Source: Cephalothrix simula (lineage: Eukaryota; Nemertea; Palaeonemertea; Archinemertea; Cephalotrichidae). From it: 11,818 nucleotides of DNA. A model generated the notes under the pieces. That model searched no databases. It was given only the letters and a program-made list of their open reading frames with translations, and was not told where the DNA came from. The position numbers and the translations under genes were made by a program. The stretch is taken from the NCBI GenBank assembly GCA_035591015.1, contig JAXIUW010251393.1, forward strand, positions 1-11,818, written 5' to 3'. Within the stretch, counting starts at the first letter, position 1; each line of letters begins with the position of its first letter. Shown here piece after piece: positions 1 to 9,400 of this stretch.

Positions 1-150
1 TATGACGTATGTTTGATCCAATACCAACCACCAAACAAAAACCACAGAATCTTGGGAGACAAGGGACCAGAAATTCACTCCATCTTCAGTTATTCCTGCT
101 ATCCTTTGGTTTTCCTCTCCGTACCCACCACCGGAGTTTTTCAGAACCGT
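1..150 (-). pseudogene. Weak yellow/MRJP-like coding fragment running off the window
   Basis: A minus-strand frame is open for 50 codons from 150 to the window edge, just after an in-frame TAA at 153-151. Its centre reads TEDGVNFWSLVSQDSVV, then WW and QTY. Yellow/MRJP-family proteins have a comparable stretch (acidic-D-G, F/F, L, then A/S-V-G-C-W and a later P-Y), so the spacing is suggestive. The hallmark GCW is not intact, though: the frame reads FVWW. No good splice acceptor lies between the TAA and the fragment, so it may be a decayed copy, a fragment of a downstream gene, or chance. The composition is GC-richer than the following 400 bp. Confidence 0.18.
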
Positions 151-586
151 TTATTTTTGTAACTTTTTTCTACAGCTTTATTTTGTATATAGATTTAAAA
201 TAAATTATGTTTTTTTACTTTTAAAATTAGATTATACACATTTCTAAAACAATAATATATAACATTTTTATGAAGAAAACGGGTAGCTTCTCAGTAAAAT
301 ATTATACTAAATATTACTACAGAATACTGTAGTAACTGCCCTAGACTCAATACGGACTAGAACTAAGACTAGAAAAAAGTCAGATCAGTAACTTACACAA
401 AAATGTGTACTGGCAGATCTAAAGTTGCATAAAATGGGTACTCTTTATGATAATTTCCCCTTGCATAAATGAAAGAGGGTTTTTAAAACCCGTAAATATT
501 TAAATTATCACATTGATATTTACATGTATTAATAAATAAAGCTCCTATCATTTGTATAAATACACATTGAGCACACTTTGCTACTC

Positions 587-602
587 TGTACAGATCTGTA
601 CA
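587..602. repeat. Perfect 16-bp palindrome
   Basis: TGTACAGATCTGTACA equals its own reverse complement. It lies in AT-rich DNA beyond the putative end of the ESRP gene. It could be a dimeric-protein binding site or chance. Confidence 0.6.
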
Positions 603-1334
603 TTAGTTTGGAAGACTTGTATTTTGCATAAATTTGTTCCCTTCACCTCCGTTACCCAACCACCTATATCCGCAGGACGGAAGAGCATTACCCGCAACCT
701 CTAACATTCTTAAAATTTCTCACTGTTCTGAAAAGGCTTAAACAGCGAGAAATGATAAGGGTAAAAAATGGTAAATATTTCTATATATTATTCTAAATAA
801 AATCATCTGTTGTGTATAGATTATTTTTGCTAAAATAAATGCACAAAAATATATTATACAAATTAAAACTGGCAGTGGCTAAAATACTTGGCAGGAATGT
901 TTTTAAAATGGCGTGTAAAGTGTTTTAAAAAAATTGGAATGTGTAGAAGTATATTGTATCAGTGTTTTCAGTGGCGCAAATTTGAGGTTAAACAGTTACG
1001 GAATGCGATTAAAGTTTGCGCAAAGATTTTCGCAGACAATAACCGTTTTAAAAATTAGACATTACACCATACCGGAAGATATGTAGACGGACTGATAAGT
1101 TTTTGGGGATATTTGAGCGAATTTTAAGATTTTTTTCCCAGAGTGCTGAAGTAAAATTCGGTGGCAGGCGTTGATAAAAATTCCGCAACCAAAAAACAAA
1201 AATTAAAAATAGATATCATGCATAATCACAGCCCGGCATGCAGAGGGTGAAGCAAAATGAGAATTAATATCCCTGGACTTTCCACCGTGAAACTGCACTC
1301 GTGCGGTCAAAGAGAAGTGGGAACAAAGCTTTCC

Positions 1335-1352
1335 GAGGTACGCAAATACCTC
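1335..1352. repeat. Small hairpin
   Basis: GAGGTA at 1335-1340 and TACCTC at 1347-1352 pair around the loop CGCAAA. CC at 1333-1334 and GG at 1354-1355 extend the stem past one unpaired base. It sits about 55-80 nt downstream (gene sense) of the candidate AATAAA. Confidence 0.4.
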
Positions 1353-1407
1353 AGGGTATATAGACCCAAATACCAGAGACCATCACCGGCTATAGGAGGC
1401 ATGATAG

Positions 1408-1413
1408 TTTATT
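1408..1413 (-). terminator. Candidate polyadenylation signal AATAAA
   Basis: On the gene strand AATAAA lies at 1413-1408. A G/T-rich stretch (GGTGATGGTCTCTGGTATTT) follows about 20-45 nt downstream, the arrangement expected for a cleavage/polyadenylation site. It is the first canonical hexamer after the ESRP stop. In AT-rich DNA such hexamers are common, so the call is tentative. Confidence 0.3.
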
Positions 1414-2172
1414 AAAGATGGGTATTTAAATGGAAATACTACAAAAATAAGGCATACATGAAATCTAGCATCTTTGAATCTAACAGAAGCAATATTCTAG
1501 AAGTGCTTAACCTTATAAAAGGTGCTAAAAAGCTATCGACTAAATTGTGAAACTATACAACATATAGGTTAGTGCTGAAATATTATACAACTCAAAATAT
1601 ACACAGTTAATACTGTCAAAATTGACTAAAAAGTATGCGTACAGGAAATAAATGCCGGTCGGTCAAATTATGCGAGTCATCTTTATATTCAGCAGTATAT
1701 TTTGGCTGATAGATTAGTTAACAGTAAATAAAATTTGACTCAACAAAGTAAATTTCCTGTTCGCGCGATAGAGTGAACAAACAGGTTATTGCACAAATAA
1801 AAACAGAATATAACTTGATTAAGAGATCAAACTGCGATCTACAGAAATTGTCAAAAAGATAAAAATACACTTTGATGGAAGTTATTGTTGCGAAAAATAC
1901 CAATACGCGCTTTAGAAAGCTTAAAAGCGCATTTTCCGCAAATTGTTATCGCATTTATCAAAATGTATTTTACAGATTAGATCCAGAAAACAAAATATTA
2001 ACAAAGTTTAGGCAAAACAGTTATGTTAAGGGATATTAAAGGAATTTGAAAATGTTAAAATTAAATATCGAAGCAGCAAATGCCATTTTTCTAAATGAAA
2101 TTGAAAATAAATCGATAAAAATATAAAAAAGGTATTTTAAAACTTTGGTAACCCATTTATAGAGTTACTAAT

Positions 2173-2205
2173 TAATTTATAGATAATTTATAGTTAATTT
2201 ATAGA
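2173..2205. repeat. 11-bp tandem repeat, three copies
   Basis: The unit TAATTTATAGA/T occurs three times end to end and is followed by a partial TAAG. It is a simple AT-rich minisatellite within the probable 3' UTR or flank. Confidence 0.75.
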
Positions 2206-3274
2206 TAAGTGGGCGGATTGGTGAGGAGGAATTTAAGTAAAAATTATGAAAATGAAAGTCAGAAAATGAGATCAATTCTCAAAAAATAGGTAAATATGAT
2301 CGTTAAATTACATTCAGTGCGCCATGACTAAATATTCCTAAACCTACTTTACGACCAGCGTTCAAAATCAAAATGCTTTTGCGCCATCAAATTGGCTTTT
2401 TTCGTCAAAAATAAAATTGCATACTTAAAAATCACACACACACATGATTGATAACATCTCATCAGATATACACATTATTTTGACCCAAATTGGGCGAAGA
2501 CATAAAAAGTAAGAAAATATACACAAATCAAAAGAAGATATTACATCAAAGGTCAATCAATTAAAATTCAAATATATACAAATCAATCAAAATAATGTAA
2601 AATCGGGTAAATAAAATAATACCATTTCTGGGTAAAACAAATAACTGCGCAAATCCATCTGCGCGCAGGATAACAACAAAAACACGAAATTAACGTGTAA
2701 TTAACATACTCAAAATCTTCCAAAAATTTCGAAATTTTATCTGAATAGAGAGAATTGAAAATAACATTTTTGGAAGACTTCGAAAAACAATAATCAACAG
2801 TCAAATACAATATATCTGAGCTTTCGTATACATTTCAGACTTGTATTCGGAAGACTAGCACATCATGCATATTTTGGAATGTTTATGAGGGAGATAGAAA
2901 AGCTCTTCTTAGCACGAGCTTGAATAACAGTCAGTAAGGCACTTAGGGATACAATTACGACAAGATTAACGCTTACAAAAATATACATAACACGCGTTAA
3001 AAAATACAATTTTTGGCAATTTTTTGAGTCAAATCCTGTGACGTTTTTAAAAAATGATTAGTCTCCAAAATACATTTTACGACTACGACATGACAAAGTC
3101 GCATAACTAGGGACTAGAAAATGTCCAGCAATTGGTCTTTTCTGAAAAATTCCTACCAATGGGCGGCATGACCTGATTACATTTTTCTGGCAGTACTGGA
3201 AGACGGCGTTTCGGTCGAATCTTCAACACAAAACGTAAGCACCAAATTAACACTTGAGGTCTTAATGATTACGT

Positions 3275-3457
3275 CTACATAGCAGGAGGTGCCATTGCTG
3301 TTTGTGCGATTAACATATCAATAAATCGATTTCCGAATGGTTTTCGGCTACGCTCGGCAACGGCTCGTTCGGCTTCGATTCTTGATGCGAAAGTGATAAA
3401 TGCATCGCCAGTTGGTCGACCATCTGACCCTTGTTGAAGTTGAATATCAGGTGGGAT
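3275..3457 (-). CDS. ESRP: ESRP exon G: terminal coding exon, completes fourth RRM
   Basis: The acceptor is TTTATTACAG before 3457 and the stop is TAG at 3277-3275. The exon is 183 nt, 60 residues plus stop, phase 0. It starts [20 protein letters not shown], which is beta2, the loop and the RNP1-like beta3 (GDAFITF). Alpha2 ([14 protein letters not shown]) and beta4 (NRFIDMLIA) follow, and a short tail ends APPAM. The loop DGRPTGDAF closely matches DGRATGDAF in RRM2 of the same protein, which strongly supports the exon. It is not listed as a long ORF because it has no early ATG. Vertebrate ESRPs have only a short degenerate RRM-like end here. Confidence 0.93.
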   Translation of the reverse strand: MPPDIQLQQGSDGRPTGDAFITFASRIEAERAVAERSRKPFGNRFIDMLIAQTAMAPPAM

Positions 3458-6400
3458 CTGTAATAAAATAAAGAAAAGTTATTAAAAAAATGTAATCAAA
3501 AATCGTGCATTCATCTTTTTATCGCTAGAGAGACATACTAACGAATACTTGGGAACAGATAGTTGCAGAAGCATCTTGAGATGTAACGATAAACAAATCG
3601 AAAATATTTTCCTATATATTAAAGCAAATAAGTTGCATCTGGTCAATTCCATGAGAGTTGTCCATAAGTAACGCGATTTTATCTTATTTGCAATCAAAAA
3701 TTTTAAGTATAAATTAATAAATAATTTTTCTATAGATACTCTAATTATGAATTCTAGAGCGACTTACGGGACAAAAAGTTCGTGTGGAATTGATCTACGT
3801 ATATCGAGTAGGGCGGTTGCTTTCTACCAAAAAATTAACAAGTGTCATAATTCAAGGCTCCTTTACATAAAGGTCTATTATTCCATGACAAGGGTGGAGG
3901 TAGGAGGGGTAACAGTGGTGTTACCTCATTATGGTGTACATCATGAACATTCAAAAACATGTACTCCTAAATTTGTACATGTACAAAGTGCCATTCAGGG
4001 GTCGGAAAATTGTATGCCCTTTCGAGGAACAATTTTTGAAATTTTCTTCACTTAATTTTACATAAAAGGAAGTTTTCGGCAAGGAATTATAGCAAAACAT
4101 TGGAACCAAGGTGACCTTTTTACATTCCCTGCAATAACAACCATAACCCTAAGGGTAAAGTGGTGTGTGTATAAAACCTTTCAGACTTTTTAGAAAATGA
4201 AAAAAAAAACTCACCTCGAAGACACCATCGAAGAATGTCATTATATCCTGTGCAGTGGTTGTCAATGGCAACCCTTTCAAAACAACAGTTGTTGGGCACG
4301 CATGGACGTAATATGAACTTTGAGGTGAAACTGGTGGACTAGGATACCAGTACATAATTGGTTGATAACCATATGGGTTTCTCTGTCCTGGCATATTAGG
4401 CATACCGGGCATGCCTAATCCAGCAAGAGCTGCGGCGGCAGCGGCAGGGTTTAAGCCATTAATATTTGGTTGCATCGAGGGAAGAGAAATCGGGATCTGA
4501 GGGAGACCCATTCCGTTTTGCGTCATGGCAAATTGTGCTACGTTGGGCGGTAGCATTTGAGGAAGCATACCAGGAGATGCGGAAGCAGACGTTGCAGGAA
4601 CTGAAAAACAAACAAAATAATCTTATTTAGGACCCGTCGAGATCTCCTGGAATTGATTTTTGAAACCTTATTCCTATACATTTTTGCAGAGGGTATAAAA
4701 ATGTGAACACCATTGGGCTGCTTGACCCGGAATAGGCGAGCTGACTGTAATTTCTTTTCCCACTTGTATTTTTTTTATTGGTAGTAGATATAAAAATAAA
4801 CTGCTGAAAAGGCACACTTTTGCGGACGTTAAGAGTGAACTAACTACGATGAATATTTGACATATCAAGCCGGTGTGAATGCGCTCATGCTCAGTGTCCC
4901 CTGGTGATTAGTTTCCACTTCGTAGTATAACATATACAGATAGTATGGCTTTTTTCGTCGGTCACTGGCAACCGTCTTTTATTGTCCTACCTTTCCTATT
5001 TTTATACAGGCCGGACACTGAACGCCGGGGGGACACGGAAAACCGTTACACTGGTTTCATAAGTTTTATATGTATGTACAAACTTTTTTACATACCTTTA
5101 CATATTTTCTACTGTATTTTACTGTATGTGTTACGTTATTTTATATGAATTTCACGTGTTTTGTACTCATACTTTGTTATGCATGTGTGTATACGTACCG
5201 GTACTGCTTTGTGTTAATTTTTGAATATGGGTTTATCCCGAAATAAGGCACCATCATAAGTGTAAAGTTAACGCCTTTGGATAACTTTAATTTGACGGAC
5301 ATCCCACAAAGGGCCACCTGATATTCTTAAGAGCCCAACATTTGCGCCACGTGGAATGATTGATACATGTGATAGGCAGAACATTCCCCTATTTTGTCCT
5401 ACCTGCACAATTCTGGGTGCCCACTCCCCAGCCAACTTCCTCAACCAGTTTTTCGGCATATTTTGCGCCACTACTCCCCCCCTCATGGTGAGTAACTTTT
5501 CATACCCTCTCCAAAATTGTATAGGGTTACGGGGCTTCAATGCCTATTAAGATATCTCAATTCGTGTAGATAACCTTAGAAACTATCCACCAAATATTAT
5601 ATTTTTCTTTTAAAGCCATTATGTACTAGCGGAAAATTTGGATCATAAGCAATCCAAAGGCCAGGGTGGTGATAGCACTAATGCCCAACGTCCCCACACC
5701 GACGCATTATAATAGAAATTCCCTTTTCTAGAATTTTGAACTAGTATGACACTTACCACCAGGAGACATCATTTGACGGGGAATCTGAGGTATTTGAGGC
5801 ATCGGAGGAGGGAGACCAGTACTAAGAATAACATTCATGTCCTCGCCTGAACACTGTAGCACCTCAATATATCTTTTCTTATTTCCAATTATCATGTACT
5901 TTTTATGTCTACTTGCAGCCCCAGCTTCAGCAGCTAATTCAGTATTCATTTGAATAAATGCTTCACCAGAAAATGTACCCTGTGACCAAAAATATATTTC
6001 ATTAGAGTGTGTTTGTTTTAAGGCTAAAACATATCCTCAAGGTGCAAGATGTTTTCAAAGTTGAAAGGTTTAGAGACCATAAAAATTGATAACTGCAAGC
6101 TGTAAGAATTTAGTTTTTTTTAGCTTACACTTAAAGTACAACGAAATGTATTGTATTTTAGCTTATACTTTCTCACTTAAGTATATTGAAGTATTTTTTT
6201 TTCAAAACGGCCTGCATCATTCAGTAAATGTCAGTAAATACACGTACTATCGTCAAGATTTAAATTCAATTCACTATTTCCCTCCAGGGAAATGTATTTA
6301 ATAGATGGGAATCACAAAAATATCATTCTTAAAACATCTTTTATGCACACAAGGGAATATGTTTTCAGAAAAACAAAGAAAATAAAAAATAGATAAATGA

Positions 6401-9400
6401 AAAAACAACCGATCCAAAGCAAAAAGTGATGTATAATATATAAATCATTTATGACACTAAAACCCAAAACCTGAGCATTTAAAAGAGAAATTGGTAATGG
6501 TAATCAGTTATAAATAATTGAAAAGTACAATTTCTGAAAACCACAGAGCGTTTAAGAAATTTATACTATATCAAATATTATTTATAACATTAATTTTTCA
6601 ATACCAATTTCCAAATTATTGCGCGCTAAATAGTCCCGTACTTTACAAATTACTGTATACCTAATTCCCATGCTTTTACATAAAAATACACCTAATTCCA
6701 AAGCTTAAAAACTTTTAAATCTGGAGTCCGTAACCAATTAGGTACCACAATAAAAATGAGGTGATAGGACCAAAGATACCAGAATTGTATTCAATTTTTT
6801 TACCGTAAAAAAATTGGAGAGAAAGGTGAAAAGACGCTTACATTATTTACCTGTGCATTATATACCATATGCACACCTTGGTAGACGATATTTCTAGAAT
6901 GTTCTCCGAGGAAAGTAAGAATGTCCGTGACTGTTGACTCGAATGGAAGACCACGGAGTCTTATGCAGTCTTTGGCAGTACCACAAATAACAGCAGGCTG
7001 GGGCATCACAGGCATATTGGCATGGGGGATCTGGGTAATCAAAGGCTGCGAACTGAGATCATGTGAGTTATCATTTTGAGATTCCATGGTATTATTTAGC
7101 ACCTATCAAAAGAATGAATATATATTAGTCTATTGTAAACTTTCAAAATTCGAGATCATGCAGCTTTGTTTCAGCGTTTTTCACAAAGAAGCTGCTAAAC
7201 ACTCTTTCGGTCTCTTTTATCTCCCCCAACGGAGTTACTTATGAATCCGTGTGCAAAGCCCTACCCTTGGCACCGCCCAGCAAAAATACAAATAGGCTTC
7301 GATAATTTTTTTGGTAATCTTTTAATCAAAAATCTAATTTTGGAGGCCCCAAATATCGTCCAAAATTCAGGATAATAATTTTAATTATTTTTTAATATGC
7401 AATTTTGGCCCGACTTGGCACCTTGGTGGTGAAACCACTCCGATAATATATACTTGGGTCATGGTTTTCCACAAGGGATTAAGAAGATATAAGGGTCAAG
7501 GGGGTTTAGGCCCAAGCTTTCCAAAAAGTCGCGGGGCCTTCTTAGAGACGTCCTGTCAATTAAAAAAACATTTGTGTTTACATTTATACATTCATTGAGT
7601 TTGAAATAAATAAGTTATTGAATTTAATAGAAATACATGTAGGTGCCAAGATAACAGCAGAGTTTTAGCTAATGATTAAAAATAAATTTTTGCACTTTTT
7701 ATAAAAGGCTTCTTCACAATTAAGTGCATGGTATATACCTCTTTGAATCCATGCAAAAAGGCTTTACTAGGGATAAGGTTTGATAATAAAACGTATTCTA
7801 TTTCGTTTCGCAAAGATATAATTACAAAACAATTTTTAAGGCAAATTGTCTCAATTAATGTAAATACAGGGCATTTTCATGACTTCTAATTCCACTCAAT
7901 TAAATTTAGATGAAAATATTGGGGATGGATAATCGCCATATTATCGACATAGGAAGTTTCAATTATCACTTTTACACATTTTCAATTACACACACTGTAT
8001 AATGTGTAAAAGATAATGAGAGACGGTATAAATACAACTGAATGAGTAATCATTTAGGGAAAAAACTGAGGTACCTAGTAAATCATTTAAATTATGAGGA
8101 AACAAAAACTGAAAGAGGAACCATCAAAATTCGAAATGGGTTCCGAAAGGGTCGCTTCAAAATTCAAACTTCGCCCTGGTTAAAAAAGTTTTTTTATTCA
8201 AATATTTTGTCATGAAATAAATAGACCGAACGGAATGTAGCATTCGCTTCACCGAATTGAATTTACTTCAAAACCGCACAAGACATACAAGAAGCACGTG
8301 GTCAAGGCGTCAAACAAAGCTCAGCTCAGGAATGAGGATGGTTGTTGTCAGTAAATGATAATGATAATTCATGCATTCGGTTCAAAACCAGTAATAAACA
8401 AATGTCCCCGAGTTGTCCAGAGAGGTTGGTAGTTTGAAGTTAGTTGATCGGTGAAAACCTTTTTAACATACCTGTTGTACTTCAGCAGTTGTGCTCTTAA
8501 AAAGCTCAATGTATCTTGTACCGATACATTGTTTGTGCTTAGTTAAAGCCTTGTTGGCAACTTCCTCATTTGGAAGTAAGACAAATGCATCACCAGTTGC
8601 TCTTCCATCTGGATGTTTGACAAAAAGTATTCCATCTTCGTTGTCTAGGACTTCACATCGGACGTCTCCATTATGGAAAAACTGAAGCTATAAATCAAAA
8701 CAACCAAATTAGAAAAATATAGGTTTTTATCATTACATTATGTTAGAAAACAAGGAAGGCAATAAAAGACATAGAAATTGAGACGGATATAACGAAATGA
8801 GCGAGGCTATCGAATCGATCTTTTTGCCATTAACCCGCGGAACTAATAAATCCAAGAAGCAAATCGACACAATAGCCTCATTGCATTCCAATTATCTCCA
8901 GAAAGTATCTCTTGTCTATAGTTAAACTCATCATAAATCGACAGTGACGGAAACACCGACACAGACTTCTTGAAATAATATAAATCTGAAATGAATAATG
9001 TTAGAATTTTTGCTGGCGCCGCTTGAAAACCCCGTACACCATTTTGCTGCCTCATTCTACAAACGTTAACTTCCGCCAGACTATTTTCCCTGTTAAAACT
9101 GCATTATCATCTACATGCATTATATTAAATACGGTTTTTCCCAGTGCCAATTAGTATAAAATAGATACATAGACACCAAAGTTTTCTGTCCCGTTAAAGA
9201 AAATTAAAAAAACACCCAAAATAACCAAAAAAATACCAATTGAAAGGTCAAAAGTGCCTTCCCAGGTAATTATTAGATTTTTAATAAACGTTTTCATTAA
9301 AAGGGGATGAACAATATCAAAATCCCTGATTGCGCTTGAAAGCTTTGGTAATTTCCTTACAAATAGACGCCATATTGAAAACGGAAGACGAGTAGCGCTG

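Larger units (their letters stand above)
151..1407. other. Intergenic AT-rich stretch, no convincing gene
   Basis: No long frame is present on either strand. Notable items are a perfect 16-bp palindrome at 587-602, a GC-richer patch at about 640-710 with a 34-codon minus-strand ORF (707-603) behind an acceptor-like CCTTTTCAG at 736-728, and a hairpin at 1335-1352 (GAGGTA, 6-nt loop, TACCTC). No tRNA, snRNA or rRNA motif could be recognised. Confidence 0.5.
1408..3274 (-). other. Probable 3' UTR of the ESRP gene, then flanking DNA
   Basis: This AT-rich stretch follows the TAG stop and has stops in every frame. No AATAAA occurs on the gene strand between the stop and 1413-1408, so a canonical signal would give a 3' UTR of about 1.87 kb. 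Variant signals are closer (for example CATAAA at 2886-2881), so a shorter UTR is possible. The stretch contains a perfect Pumilio-type TGTATATA at 2580-2573 on the gene strand, a small 11-bp tandem repeat at 2173-2205 and a short CA run near 2434. Small ORFs on either strand here (such as 1718-1903 and 2583-2810, minus) have AT-driven composition and no recognisable motif. The UTR extent is inferred, not seen. Confidence 0.45.
4601..5756 (-). other. Intron E-F of the ESRP gene (1156 bp)
   Basis: It is bounded by GTAAGT at 5756-5751 and TTTTTCAG ending at 4601. Its middle (about 4870-5050 and 5270-5530) is clearly GC-richer than the other introns and open on both strands over 5268-5550. That is typical of an inserted repeat rather than a gene. 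It holds two oppositely oriented copies of a 41-bp repeat (4673-4713 and 5485-5525) and a 10-bp palindrome GTACCGGTAC at 5195-5204. Confidence 0.85.

Noticed and set aside
9-203. 64-codon plus-strand ORF at the window start
   Set aside because: It has no motif, and the opposite strand shows a more protein-like frame over the same bases.
3010-3050. tRNA B-box-like GAGTCAAATCCTG
   Set aside because: No matching A box, acceptor stem or anticodon arm could be built around it.
3747-4055. 102-codon plus-strand ORF in intron F-G
   Set aside because: It has no recognisable domain, is antisense to a well-supported gene, lies entirely in an intron and shows mixed composition; a chance open frame or repeat remnant is more likely.
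4945-5148. 67-codon plus-strand ORF rich in Phe, Tyr and Leu
   Set aside because: It is AT-driven composition in the E-F intron with no domain or splice support.
5268-5550. 90-codon minus-strand ORF and an overlapping 64-codon plus-strand ORF
   Set aside because: Both strands are open over the same GC-richer stretch and one end falls in the dispersed repeat; it looks like repeat DNA, not a gene.
8491-8685. 64-codon plus-strand ORF
   Set aside because: It is the antisense shadow of ESRP exon C, which has conserved RRM sequence and proper splice sites.
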